Of a DNA stretch of 32,844 nt, positions 24,076 to 32,843 are shown piece after piece. A program made the position numbers and the translations under genes. This DNA is from an uncultured Acinetobacter sp. Its GTDB lineage: Bacteria > Pseudomonadota > Gammaproteobacteria > Pseudomonadales > Moraxellaceae. The notes beneath the pieces are model-generated. The model saw only the letters and a program-made list of their open reading frames with translations. It was not told the DNA's origin and ran no database searches. Position 1 is the stretch's first letter. Each line of letters starts with the position of its first letter. The stretch lies in NCBI GenBank assembly GCA_900771065.1, contig CAAGMP010000211.1, forward strand, positions 1 through 32,844, written 5' to 3'.

Positions 24076-24098
24076 CGATGAGAGAAGTCCCCTCATCG
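24076..24098. repeat. Hairpin between two uncharacterised genes
   Basis: CGATGAG (24076-24082) and CTCATCG (24092-24098) pair around a 9-nt loop. On the minus strand it follows the coiled-coil gene and precedes the small ORF. There is no T run, so its role as terminator or leader element is unclear. Confidence 0.5.
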
Positions 24099-24154
24099 CC
24101 TAGGATATGACCATCATGTTGCAAAAATGTTGCAGTTTTATGAAAATTTTAATA

Positions 24155-24775
24155 TTAGCTCAATGTGTTAGTTTTAATTTTAATAAGATGTTCTACTTCT
24201 TTTTGAGCAATTTGTTGTAATTGATTTTGAACATGGACTAAATTTTTTTCAATAAAATCAATAGATTTTTGTTGTAAATCTTGTTTAAACTCGGTTAAGT
24301 TTTGCGATAAATTTAGATTGTTTAAATTGAAAAATGGCTCAATTTCAATCTTGATCGAGTCATTTTTTATATAAAAATAACGTGAAATATATTGTTTTGT
24401 TTCTGCTGTAATTTGTTGTTGAATCAACTGTAATTGTTCTGTTTGCGCAATAAAACGCTGCTTTTCATCTTCAAGCAAAGCCAATGCGGCCTGTTGTTGT
24501 GCTGCACGTCGTGCATTTAAACGCTGTTCTAATTGTTTTTGTCGGCGTACTTTTGCTTCAGCTTGTAACTGAATTTTTAAGCTTGCATAAGCTTGTGCAA
24601 TTAAATCTGAAGATTGTTTTTGTGCTGCTTGATCTTCAATGCGCCATTTAGATAACGAACAATCTGTTTGAAATAATTTTAATACACGTTGTAAGTCATT
24701 AAGATAAGTTTGTCTTGCCATTTTTGGCACATTTGACCAACGTTGTGCGAAATGTTCAGTTACTTCAAATTCCAT
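24155..24775 (-). CDS. Uncharacterised coiled-coil protein in the pepA-holC operon
   Basis: I cannot name a family. The start at ATG 24775 is decided by an excellent ribosome-binding site (AGGAGG, 5 nt spacer) inside the gap after holC; longer readings overlap that gap and are less likely. The 206 residues are Gln- and charge-rich and mostly helical. Residues 1-50 include HFAQRWSNVPKMARQTYLND; about 55-125 looks like a coiled coil (RRQKQLEQRLNARRAA and following); the C-terminal half is amphipathic (LTEFKQDLQQKSIDFIEK). No signal peptide or membrane helix. It is the third gene after pepA and holC, 23 bp after the holC stop. Confidence 0.75.
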   Translation of the reverse strand: MEFEVTEHFAQRWSNVPKMARQTYLNDLQRVLKLFQTDCSLSKWRIEDQAAQKQSSDLIAQAYASLKIQLQAEAKVRRQKQLEQRLNARRAAQQQAALALLEDEKQRFIAQTEQLQLIQQQITAETKQYISRYFYIKNDSIKIEIEPFFNLNNLNLSQNLTEFKQDLQQKSIDFIEKNLVHVQNQLQQIAQKEVEHLIKIKTNTLS

Positions 24776-24798
24776 TATTTCCTCCTGAGCGATTATCA

Positions 24799-25212
24799 TC
24801 ACAATTTATAAGTGGTTGGTTTAATGCCAAGTTGGCGATATTGTTTAAACTTTTCTCGTCCAAACTGTTTTGCCATCTCGTTATTTTCAATAATTTCAAT
24901 AATACGATGAAATTGCGAAAATTGTGTGATTGCGTCGGGATTAAAGTTAAAAACAATCCAATCTGAACTTGGTGGCAGTTGTGCAGAAAGACAAACTGGG
25001 CTGGAAATTTCATCAATACCATGCCCAATAAAGCTGGTTTCATCGAAAGACCATAATAGCGCATCTATATTTTGCTGTTGTGCTAAATCTTGAATGAAAA
25101 ACCAAATTTTTTGCGTAGGATGTTGCCGTAAAATTTTGCGACACAAACGACAAGCACTAAAGGCTTGTCGTTCATCGCGTGTTTCAAATAAGTAAAAATG
25201 AACCGAACTCAT
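24799..25212 (-). CDS. holC: DNA polymerase III subunit chi
   Basis: HolC (chi) joins psi in the clamp-loader complex and links the replisome to single-stranded DNA-binding protein. The 137 residues are close to the family length. Visible matches are the N-terminal HFYLFETRDERQAFSACRL, RQHPTQKIWFFIQDLAQ, the conserved ALLWSFDETSFIGHGI, and SDWIVFNFNP. The ATG overlaps the pepA stop by 4 bp (25209-25212), so it is translationally coupled to pepA, the usual pepA-holC order of gammaproteobacteria. Confidence 0.93.
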   Translation of the reverse strand: MSSVHFYLFETRDERQAFSACRLCRKILRQHPTQKIWFFIQDLAQQQNIDALLWSFDETSFIGHGIDEISSPVCLSAQLPPSSDWIVFNFNPDAITQFSQFHRIIEIIENNEMAKQFGREKFKQYRQLGIKPTTYKL

Positions 25213-26654
25213 TTTTGTGTAGCGCGGTTGGCTAAAAATTGCATTAATAATGGTACAGGTCGACCTGTTGCACCTTTATTGTTGCCTGAAGTCCATGCTG
25301 TGCCTGCAATATCTAAGTGTGCCCAACGATATTCACGAGTAAAACGTTGTAAAAAACATGCCGCAGTGACTGAGCCTGCTTTAGGTCCACCAATGTTGGC
25401 AATATCTGCAAATGGCGAATCAAGTTGTTCTTGATAATCATCAATCACAGGCATACGCCAAACACGGTCAAAAGCAGTTTGTCCAGCTTGATTTAATTCT
25501 TCAGCCAATTGATCATCTGGGGTAAATAAACCTGTTAATACTGAACCTAACGCAACAACACAAGCGCCTGTTAAGGTGGCAATATCAATCACCAAAGCAG
25601 GGTTAAAACGTTTCACATAAGTTAATGTGTCACATAAAACCAAACGACCTTCAGCATCGGTATTTAAAATTTCAACAGTTTGCCCACTCATGGTAGTGAC
25701 AATATCACCTGGACGTGTTGCACCACCCGATGGCATATTTTCTGCCGCAGCAATTGTACCCACAACATGTAAAGGCAAACGCGCTTCACATAATGCACGC
25801 ATGACGCCGAGCACTGAAGCTGCACCACACATATCAAATTTCATTTCGTCCATGCCTGCGCCTGGTTTCAATGAAATACCGCCTGTATCAAAGGTAATGC
25901 CTTTACCCACTAAAACCACAGGTGCTTCATAACGTTGTGATTGATATTCTAAAGTAATAATTTGTCCTGGGCGTTCTGAACCTTTACTTACTGCTAAAAA
26001 TGCACCCATTCCTAAATCAGCAATTTGTTGTTCATTTAAAATGGTTAATTGCAATAAATCAGGATATTCTGCGGCTAAAATTTGTGCTTGTTCCGCTAAA
26101 TATTCAGGAAAACAAATATTGCCCGGTCTATTACCTAAATCGCGTGCATAATTTTGTCCAATTTGAATTGCTTCAATAAATTGTAGTGATTCTGAATTTA
26201 ATGGACTTTCGTTACAAATAAAATGAATATGTTGTAAAACGCCTTCATTTTTTTTCGATTTAAATTCGTCAAACTGATAACATGCTTGCGTCAAACTTAA
26301 GGCAAATAAATAATGTTGCGCTTGTGGTAAAGCAGTTAAATCAATTTGAATTTGTTGAAACTTTTTTTGTGTTGTTTTAACAATGGTTTGTGCCAATTTT
26401 GCCAATTTATTTGGATTGAGTTCCGCTAACGTACCTAAACCTAAAACTGAACTATTGACACATGTTGGTAATTGACCAATTAAAGACAACGTTTCGTTAA
26501 ATTGCGCTTTAAATTGTGTCGCTTCAATTAAGTGGTCTAAGTTGTTTGTAGTGTACTGATTTAAAGTTTGTTGTAGTTGTTCGAAATCAGTCAAAATCCA
26601 TAGGTCTTGTGACGTTGTATTTGCTTGGAATGATGTACTAATTGTGAGTTTCAT
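25209..26654 (-). CDS. pepA: Leucyl aminopeptidase (M17)
   Basis: A cytosolic hexameric dizinc/manganese aminopeptidase removing N-terminal residues from peptides; in E. coli it also binds DNA in site-specific recombination. The 481 residues include a variable N-terminal domain (1-160) and the catalytic domain with VGKGITFDTGGISLKP (K251, D256, K263), MKFDMCGAASV (D274), and the signature NTDAEGRLVL at 331-340 (D333, E335, R337). The set of metal ligands is complete. It is divergent from lptF, and the spacer contains a 9-bp inverted repeat. It is first in an operon with holC and the coiled-coil gene. Confidence 0.95.
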   Translation of the reverse strand: MKLTISTSFQANTTSQDLWILTDFEQLQQTLNQYTTNNLDHLIEATQFKAQFNETLSLIGQLPTCVNSSVLGLGTLAELNPNKLAKLAQTIVKTTQKKFQQIQIDLTALPQAQHYLFALSLTQACYQFDEFKSKKNEGVLQHIHFICNESPLNSESLQFIEAIQIGQNYARDLGNRPGNICFPEYLAEQAQILAAEYPDLLQLTILNEQQIADLGMGAFLAVSKGSERPGQIITLEYQSQRYEAPVVLVGKGITFDTGGISLKPGAGMDEMKFDMCGAASVLGVMRALCEARLPLHVVGTIAAAENMPSGGATRPGDIVTTMSGQTVEILNTDAEGRLVLCDTLTYVKRFNPALVIDIATLTGACVVALGSVLTGLFTPDDQLAEELNQAGQTAFDRVWRMPVIDDYQEQLDSPFADIANIGGPKAGSVTAACFLQRFTREYRWAHLDIAGTAWTSGNNKGATGRPVPLLMQFLANRATQK

Positions 26655-26674
26655 GTGCCGTATTCACGCCTTTT

Positions 26675-26703
26675 GAAAATGTGAAAATGATTCACACATT
26701 TTC
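26675..26703. repeat. Inverted repeat in the pepA-lptF divergent region
   Basis: GAAAATGTG (26675-26683) and CACATTTTC (26695-26703) are perfect arms around 11 bp; within it TGTGA and TCACA are 7 bp apart. It is about 20 bp upstream of pepA and may be an operator or leader hairpin. Confidence 0.55.
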
Positions 26704-26759
26704 GTCAATACCGCTGCAATGTGCAACATGCGTATAGTTTTATATTTTCGATATTCGGG

Positions 26760-26765
26760 TAAAAT
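26760..26765 (+). promoter_or_regulatory. Possible -10 element for lptF-lptG
   Basis: TAAAAT, 5 of 6 to the consensus, about 38 bp before the GTG start. The matching -35 (around 26737-26743) is poor. Confidence 0.3.
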
Positions 26766-26802
26766 ATAGCTCATTTTTATCCTATTTTTGGGAAGATTCA
26801 AT

Positions 26803-27894
26803 GTGATTATTCGACGTTATTTAGTCAAACAAGTGGTTGCTACCTCATTTGTGGTCGTTGCTTTACTCGTATTAATTATGATGGGTGGACGATTAATCAA
26901 ATATTTTGGTGTGGCTGCACAAGGACGTTTAGACGCGAGTATCTTATTTAGCATTATTGGTTATCGTTTGCCCGAATTTTTAACATTGATTCTTCCGCTT
27001 GGATTTTTCATTGGGCTCATGTTGGTATTTGGTCGTTTATATGTCGATCATGAAATGGCAATTTTCAACAGCAGTGGAGTCAGTCGTAATCAACTCGCCA
27101 AATTATTGGTTCCTTTAACGATTTGTGTGTTGTTGTTGCAATCATTTTTAATGATTTGGGCATCCTCTTGGGGTTTGCGTAAATTTGAAGAATTAACCGC
27201 AACGCAAGCTGTACGTACAGGTTTTGATTTGGTTCGACCTAAAGAGTTTATTTCTTCGGGTAAATACACCATTTATGCTAGCGACTTATCTGAAGATCGT
27301 AAAAATTTGCGTGATATTTTCTTTTATCAAACTGCGATAGAAGAGGGTAAACCCGATATTTTAATTATGGCAAAAGAAGCCAAACGCATTGAAATTCCAA
27401 ATGATAATGCCAATGTAGTCGATTTATATCAAGGTAGCCGTTACGAATTATATCCAAATAGCCCAAAATACAGCCATGTCGAATTTGAAAGCTATCGTTT
27501 GCGTTTAGAAAATGACAAAGAAGCCAAGTTTGACAGTGCTGAAGTGGAAGCCGTGACCATTGGTAAGTTATGGCAAAACCGTCAAGACCCTGTGGTTGCA
27601 AGTGAATTGTGGTGGCGTATTTTTGTCCCATTTAGTATTGTGGTGGCATTAATGTTAGCGGTTGCTTTGTCGGAAGTAACGCCACGACAAGGACGTTATT
27701 TAAAACTTTTCCCTGCTTTGCTGGTTTTTGCGAGTTTAATTGTGTTGTTAATGGCACTGAAAATACGCATTAGTAAAGATGAAATTGGTGCGTGGTCGTA
27801 TCCTGTTGTGCTGATCATTTATATGGTGGCGGCAATGTTGTTTTCGCGTCAACACAGTTTAGTACCTAAATTGAAAAAACAATTCAGCAAGTGA
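26803..27894 (+). CDS. lptF: LPS export ABC transporter permease LptF
   Basis: One of the two permeases of the inner-membrane LptB2FG transporter that lifts lipopolysaccharide or lipooligosaccharide onto the periplasmic Lpt bridge. From GTG 26803 it has 363 residues, near the E. coli length (366), and starts IIRRYLVKQV as in the family. GGAAG lies upstream. Three N-terminal helices include LPEFLTLILPLGFFIGLMLVFGRL, the coupling region has DHEMAIFNSSGVSRNQL, a periplasmic beta-jellyroll follows (about 130-260), then WWRIFVPFSIVVALMLAVALSEVTPRQGRY and two last helices. An upstream TTG (26788) is rejected. lptG follows after 8 nt. Confidence 0.95.
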   Translation: MIIRRYLVKQVVATSFVVVALLVLIMMGGRLIKYFGVAAQGRLDASILFSIIGYRLPEFLTLILPLGFFIGLMLVFGRLYVDHEMAIFNSSGVSRNQLAKLLVPLTICVLLLQSFLMIWASSWGLRKFEELTATQAVRTGFDLVRPKEFISSGKYTIYASDLSEDRKNLRDIFFYQTAIEEGKPDILIMAKEAKRIEIPNDNANVVDLYQGSRYELYPNSPKYSHVEFESYRLRLENDKEAKFDSAEVEAVTIGKLWQNRQDPVVASELWWRIFVPFSIVVALMLAVALSEVTPRQGRYLKLFPALLVFASLIVLLMALKIRISKDEIGAWSYPVVLIIYMVAAMLFSRQHSLVPKLKKQFSK

Positions 27895-27902
27895 GATTTT
27901 AA

Positions 27903-28973
27903 ATGTTAGTTCGTCGCATTATTGCCAAACACGTTATGAAAACGACTGCCCTTGCGATGTTAGGTGCAACTGCTGTTTTGTCAGGATTACAAGTTTTATT
28001 TACTTATTTGGGTGAATTGGGTTCATTAAAAGAATATTACACTGCATTTGATGCACTCAAATATGTACTTTGGGGTTCCCCGCGTTATTTATATGAAATT
28101 TTGCCGATTTCCGCTTTAATTGGTGCAGTCATTGGTTTGGGTTCGTTGGCTTCTAACAGTGAATTGGTGGTCATGCGCGCTGCAGGCATTAGTTTGTGGT
28201 CTATTGTTGGTTGGGTCATTCGTTCTGCCTTAATTTTAGTAGTTTTATCATTGTGTTTAAGTGAATGGGTTATTCCTTATACCAATGAACAAGCAGAAAA
28301 TGCCAAAGAGCATCGTAGCGTAGCAGAGTTAGGGAGTGTTCGTGGTTATTGGACACGTGAAGACCAGCGTTTTATTTATATTGATTATGCCAATGCCAAT
28401 GGTGAATTAAATCAAATTCAATCGATTCAGCTCAATCAAAATTATGATATTGAAAATGTGATTCGCGCGCAAAAAGGTCATTTTGTTGAAGCGGGACGTT
28501 GGGATTTAGAAAACGTCAACGAAATGAAAATTTATGCTTTGGGTAATGCCACGTTACAACACGATCAACAAAAAAACTTTGATATGGCATTACAACCTAA
28601 ATATGTACATATGGTGACGATTGACCCTGAGCGTTTATCACCCAGTCAACTCATCAGCTTTATTAAATATATGAATGAATATAGCCAAGTGCCTAAAACG
28701 TATCAGTTGGCATTTTGGAAAAAAATAGCCGCGCCATTTGGTTTAATTGCCTTGGTTGTAATTGCATGTTCATTTATTTTTGGACCTTTACGCCAACAAT
28801 CTATGGGTTTACGTTTGGTGATTGCTTTATTTACTGGTTTAGGTTTTTTCTATTTGCAAGACTTTTTAGGTTATGCAAGTTTAGTTTATTCACCATCACC
28901 TGCATGGTTTGTTTGGTTACCTATTATTTTACTTTTTGCAATTGGTGGTTATTTACTCCATCGGGTACGATAA
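27903..28973 (+). CDS. lptG: LPS export ABC transporter permease LptG
   Basis: The second permease of LptB2FG, 356 residues. It has the family N-terminus (RRIIAKHVMKTTALAML), the membrane segment YLYEILPISALIGAVIGLGSLASNSELVVMRAAG-type coupling loop, a periplasmic jellyroll (about 130-265), and C-terminal helices FWKKIAAPFGLIALVVIACSF with FGPLRQQSMGLRL, then WFVWLPIILLFAIGGYLL. It is 8 nt after lptF, an operon seen throughout gammaproteobacteria. The ATPase gene lptB is not in this window. Confidence 0.95.
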   Translation: MLVRRIIAKHVMKTTALAMLGATAVLSGLQVLFTYLGELGSLKEYYTAFDALKYVLWGSPRYLYEILPISALIGAVIGLGSLASNSELVVMRAAGISLWSIVGWVIRSALILVVLSLCLSEWVIPYTNEQAENAKEHRSVAELGSVRGYWTREDQRFIYIDYANANGELNQIQSIQLNQNYDIENVIRAQKGHFVEAGRWDLENVNEMKIYALGNATLQHDQQKNFDMALQPKYVHMVTIDPERLSPSQLISFIKYMNEYSQVPKTYQLAFWKKIAAPFGLIALVVIACSFIFGPLRQQSMGLRLVIALFTGLGFFYLQDFLGYASLVYSPSPAWFVWLPIILLFAIGGYLLHRVR

Positions 28974-29048
28974 GGCAGAAAAGATAGAGTCTTGGCGTAA
29001 AATTCGGTAAGATAAGCGACGATTTTATAAACAAAAAGAGTGTTTGTT

Positions 29049-30596
29049 ATGGCGGATGCAACTGCAGCTAAAATTCCTCATGTCTTAGTGATTATGGATG
29101 GAGTGGGACATCGCGAAGAAATTAAAGACAATGCCTTCTTAGCAGCAAAACGACCAAATTTAACCATGATTCAAGCAAAGCATCCGCATGGTTTAATTTC
29201 GGGTTCAGGTGAAGATGTCGGTTTACCCGATGGTCAAATGGGTAACTCAGAAGTCGGACACATGAATTTAGGTGCAGGACGCGTTTTGTACCAAGATTTT
29301 ACTCGTATTACCAAAGATATTCGTACAGGTGCTTTTTTTGAACATGAAGTTTTGATTGATGCCGTTGAAAAAGCCCAAGCCAATCAAGGTGCAGTTCATA
29401 TTTTAGGTTTATTGTCTGAAGGTGGTGTGCATTCTCACCAAGATCATATTGTGGCAATGGCTGAATTGGCATTAAAACGTGGTGCAACGGTTTATTTACA
29501 TGCTTTTTTAGATGGTCGTGATACACCACCACGCAGCGCACAACCGTCTTTAGAAAAGTTAGAAGCATTATTTGCACAATATCCACAGCAAGGAAAAATT
29601 GCGACTTTAATTGGTCGTTATTATGCAATGGATCGCGATAATCGTTGGGATCGTGTTGAACAAGCTTATCGTTTATTGACCGAAGGTGAAGCATTACGTA
29701 GTGCAGAAACTGCGGTGCAAGGTTTAGAATTGGCTTATGCAGCCGATGAGTCGGATGAATTTGTTAAAGCAACACGCATTGGTGAAAAAGCCCTTATTCA
29801 AGATGGCGATAGCGTTATTTTTATGAACTTCCGTGCTGACCGTGCGCGTGAATTAACCAAAGCTTTTGTAGAACCTAATTTTGCTGGTTTTGAACGCCGT
29901 GTTGTACCGAATTTAGCTAAATTTGTAATGCTGACACGTTATCAAGCAAGCATTGATGCGCCTGTTGCTTACATGCCACAAGAGCTAAAAAATTCAATTG
30001 GTGAATATCTATCTGACTTAGGTAAAACACAATTACGAATTGCTGAAACTGAAAAATATGCGCATGTGACTTTTTTCTTTAGTGGCGGACGTGAAGAAGA
30101 ATATAAAGGTGAAAAACGTATTTTAATTCCGTCACCTAACGTGGCAACTTATGATTTAAAACCTGAAATGAGCGCATATGAAGTGACTGATGAATTGGTT
30201 GCTGCAATTAACTCGGGTGAATATGATTTATTGGTTGTGAACTATGCCAATGGCGATATGGTTGGACATACAGGTGTGTTTGATGCTGCGGTTAAAGCCG
30301 TTGAAGCCGTCGATTTATGCTTAGGTCGTGTTTACGATGCAGTGATGGCGCAAAAAGGACATATGCTAATTACTGCCGATCATGGTAATGTTGAACAAAT
30401 GCAAGATTATGAAAGTGGTCAAGTTCATACGCAACATACCACCGAATTAGTTCCATTTATTTATGTCGGTCCAACTTCAGCACACATTGCCGAAGGAGGG
30501 GTACTTGCCGATGTTGCACCAACGCTGTTAAGTTTAATGCAATTGCCAATTCCTGAAGAAATGCAAGGACGCAATTTAATTACCCTGACTGCGTAG
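29049..30596 (+). CDS. gpmI: 2,3-bisphosphoglycerate-independent phosphoglycerate mutase
   Basis: A manganese enzyme interconverting 3- and 2-phosphoglycerate in glycolysis and gluconeogenesis. From ATG 29049 it has 515 residues, the usual length. The alkaline-phosphatase-like core shows VLVIMDGVGHREE with a metal Asp and the catalytic serine S67 in MGNSEVGHMNLGAGR. The insert domain has DGRDTPPRSA, GRYYAMDRDNRWDR and MNFRADRAREL. The C-terminal metal site has NYANGDMVGHTG and ITADHGNVEQM. The trp of the usual DGWG is Val here. AAGAG precedes the ATG; an earlier in-frame ATG (29040) is less likely. ctpA follows after 20 nt. Confidence 0.95.
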   Translation: MADATAAKIPHVLVIMDGVGHREEIKDNAFLAAKRPNLTMIQAKHPHGLISGSGEDVGLPDGQMGNSEVGHMNLGAGRVLYQDFTRITKDIRTGAFFEHEVLIDAVEKAQANQGAVHILGLLSEGGVHSHQDHIVAMAELALKRGATVYLHAFLDGRDTPPRSAQPSLEKLEALFAQYPQQGKIATLIGRYYAMDRDNRWDRVEQAYRLLTEGEALRSAETAVQGLELAYAADESDEFVKATRIGEKALIQDGDSVIFMNFRADRARELTKAFVEPNFAGFERRVVPNLAKFVMLTRYQASIDAPVAYMPQELKNSIGEYLSDLGKTQLRIAETEKYAHVTFFFSGGREEEYKGEKRILIPSPNVATYDLKPEMSAYEVTDELVAAINSGEYDLLVVNYANGDMVGHTGVFDAAVKAVEAVDLCLGRVYDAVMAQKGHMLITADHGNVEQMQDYESGQVHTQHTTELVPFIYVGPTSAHIAEGGVLADVAPTLLSLMQLPIPEEMQGRNLITLTA

Positions 30597-30616
30597 TGAA
30601 TTTCAAAGGAATGTGA

Positions 30617-31765
30617 ATGATCCAACGTATTTTCATTTTGTGTTTGTGCTTGGGTTATTCAAGTACCTTATTAGCTAACTCAGATTCGTTGTCTTTAGAT
30701 GAAGAGCCTGAGTTAGTGGTGCAAGAAGTGCCTGTCGAATCAATTCAAAATTTTGTACAAATTTATGCAATTGTGAAAGACAATTATGTCACGGAAAAAC
30801 CTGACGAAGTGCTATTTGATCAAGCCACGCGTGGTTTGGTCAGTGGTTTAGATCGTTATTCACGTTATTTAAATCCAGAAGAATATCAACAACTTTTACA
30901 ATATACCGAAGGTGATTTGGCTTCGGTTGACTTTGATTTAGCTTATCAATCGAATACGCAACAATGGTTAATTCATGGTTTAAATCCGAAAGATGATTCT
31001 GCAAAACTAGGTCTACGCAACGGTGCGTCAGTCAGCAAAATTGATAAACAAGAATTAAAAAATCTAAATCAAGAACAGGTTAAAGCATTATTGACGGGTG
31101 AAATAGGCACACAAGTTGAAGTACAATTGGCGCAGTCTGCGACTCCAATTACTTTGGTTCGTACTAAAAAAATAGACACAGATATTCAATATAAACTATT
31201 AAAAGATCATGTTTTGGTCTTAAAAATTAATGTTTTTCAGCAAGATACTGCGAATCAAATTAAAAATATAATTGAACGTTATCAACGAAACGAGTTAAAA
31301 GCGGTTTTACTTGATTTAAGAAATAATCCCGGTGGTTTATTGTCTGCTGCGGTTGAATCTGCCGATTTATTTTTAGAAGATGGGGTGATTGTTTCAACGC
31401 AAAGTCGTTCTGAAGGAAATCATCAATTTCAAGCTTTGCCCGGTTTTGAATTTAAAAATTTAAAATTAGGGATTTTAATTAATCAGCGTTCCGCTTCTGC
31501 GGCTGAAGTTTTTACAGCGGCATTAAAAGATCATCAACGTGCTTGGGTAGTTGGTGAAAAAAGTTATGGTAAAGGTGTGGTACAAAAACTTTTTCCATTA
31601 TCCAATCAAACTGCATTGCAAATGACGGTCGCACATTATTTTACCCCAAAAGGTAAAATGATTGAGGGAATTGGGATTGAGCCAAATTTGACTTATCCCA
31701 TGTCACCTGACATGAAAGACGATGTTTATTTGCTCAATATTGCAGATATGTTGCTTACTCATTAA
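30617..31765 (+). CDS. ctpA: S41-family C-terminal processing peptidase (CtpA-like)
   Basis: A periplasmic serine protease with a Ser-Lys dyad that trims proteins near the C-terminus, often envelope or peptidoglycan factors. The 382 residues begin with a signal peptide (IFILCLCLGYSSTLLA, about 5-20). A PDZ-like domain (about 100-175) is poorly conserved, and the protease core has LDLRNNPGG at 232-240, S294 in RSASAAE and K319 in EKSYGKGVVQ. It is shorter than E. coli Prc and belongs to the smaller CtpA group. AAGGA precedes the ATG. It is probably co-transcribed with gpmI. Its last 11 bp overlap the convergent sigma54-activator gene. Confidence 0.9.
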   Translation: MIQRIFILCLCLGYSSTLLANSDSLSLDEEPELVVQEVPVESIQNFVQIYAIVKDNYVTEKPDEVLFDQATRGLVSGLDRYSRYLNPEEYQQLLQYTEGDLASVDFDLAYQSNTQQWLIHGLNPKDDSAKLGLRNGASVSKIDKQELKNLNQEQVKALLTGEIGTQVEVQLAQSATPITLVRTKKIDTDIQYKLLKDHVLVLKINVFQQDTANQIKNIIERYQRNELKAVLLDLRNNPGGLLSAAVESADLFLEDGVIVSTQSRSEGNHQFQALPGFEFKNLKLGILINQRSASAAEVFTAALKDHQRAWVVGEKSYGKGVVQKLFPLSNQTALQMTVAHYFTPKGKMIEGIGIEPNLTYPMSPDMKDDVYLLNIADMLLTH

Positions 31766-32843
31766 GCTCATCATCGGTATCTAAATTAAATTTTTTTAAA
31801 CGATAACGAAATGAACGAAATGATAACCCCAATTTTTTTGCTGCCAAAGTTCGATTCCAATGACTTAAATGTAAGGCATTGAGTAAAATATCTTTTTCTA
31901 TTTGTTCTAAATAACGTTCTAAACCTTCAGATGGCAATTTGTTGGCGTTGTTTTGAACAGGCTGAAAAGAGGTAGAAGACTCTAAATTTGTGTTAGTTGT
32001 TGCAGAAGACGTGTTTGGTACATATCGGTTTGGCGTTGTTTGTAAGTGAATTAAATCAATCACTTCATCATCACTGAGAGTCAACGCACGTTCAATCATG
32101 TTGCGTAATTCACGTACATTACCCGGAAAATATTGTTCTAATAGAAAATTTTTCGCTCTAACTGTTAATTTTTTTTCTTTTAAATCCCATTCTTGGCAAA
32201 TTTTATGAATAAAATGTTCTGCCAATAAAATAATATCATTTTCTCGTTCACGTAATGGAGGCAAACGAATATCCATCACGTATAGACGGAAAAATAAATC
32301 TTGTCGGAAACGACCTTGTTGTACCAAATAATCTAAATCTTGGTGACTTGCGCTAATAATACGAAAATCCACTTCAATTTCACGTTCCGCTCCAATAGGG
32401 CGAATTTTTTTCTCTTGAATGGCACGCAATAATTTAACCTGCATGGTTAACGGTAATTCAGCAATTTCATCTAAAAATAGACTGCCACCTTGTGCCGATT
32501 GAATTAAACCTTGTTTATCTTGTGTTGCCCCTGTGAAACTGCCTTTTTTATGTCCAAATAATTCGCTTTCCATTAAATCTTCAGGAATTGCTCCGCAGTT
32601 AATGGCAATAAAAGGACCATCGTTGCGATTACTTAAACGATGTACCAAATTGGCGATGACTTCTTTTCCTGTTCCCGATTCACCTGTAATAAAAACAGGG
32701 GCTTGTGAACGGGCAATTTTACGTAAAGTTTGCCGTACTTGTTGAATAGCAGGCGAATGACCCACTAGCATTTTATATTCAAGTTCTTCACTTGAATTGG
32801 CTTGATTGAAGTGAATGGGTTGTTTTAGCACTTTGGCAATGAG
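31755..32843 (-). CDS. pilR: Sigma54-dependent response regulator (PilR-like), 5' end cut by window
   Basis: An enhancer-binding activator of RpoN promoters. The central AAA+ domain has Walker A GESGTGKE, the sigma54-contact loop GSFTGA (a Ser variant of GAFTGA), the Walker B region GGSLFLDEIAELP, and FPGNVRELRNMIERAL. The C-terminal Fis-type helix-turn-helix reads NRTLAAKKLGLSFRSFRYRL, closely matching PilR, which activates pilin transcription for type IV pili. The frame stays open to the right edge with residues typical of a receiver-to-AAA+ linker, so the receiver domain and start lie beyond it; the ATG at 32831 is internal. Without the N-terminus and pilS, the name is probable rather than proven. 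Confidence 0.85.
   Translation of the reverse strand, partial: LIAKVLKQPIHFNQANSSEELEYKMLVGHSPAIQQVRQTLRKIARSQAPVFITGESGTGKEVIANLVHRLSNRNDGPFIAINCGAIPEDLMESELFGHKKGSFTGATQDKQGLIQSAQGGSLFLDEIAELPLTMQVKLLRAIQEKKIRPIGAEREIEVDFRIISASHQDLDYLVQQGRFRQDLFFRLYVMDIRLPPLRERENDIILLAEHFIHKICQEWDLKEKKLTVRAKNFLLEQYFPGNVRELRNMIERALTLSDDEVIDLIHLQTTPNRYVPNTSSATTNTNLESSTSFQPVQNNANKLPSEGLERYLEQIEKDILLNALHLSHWNRTLAAKKLGLSFRSFRYRLKKFNLDTDDELNE

Noticed and set aside
25198..25932. Plus-strand ORFs opposite pepA
   Set aside because: Antisense to a complete M17 peptidase, with compositions typical of shadow frames.
26680..26696. CRP/Vfr site TGTGA...TCACA
   Set aside because: The spacer is 7 bp; the family needs 6. 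Kept only as an inverted repeat.
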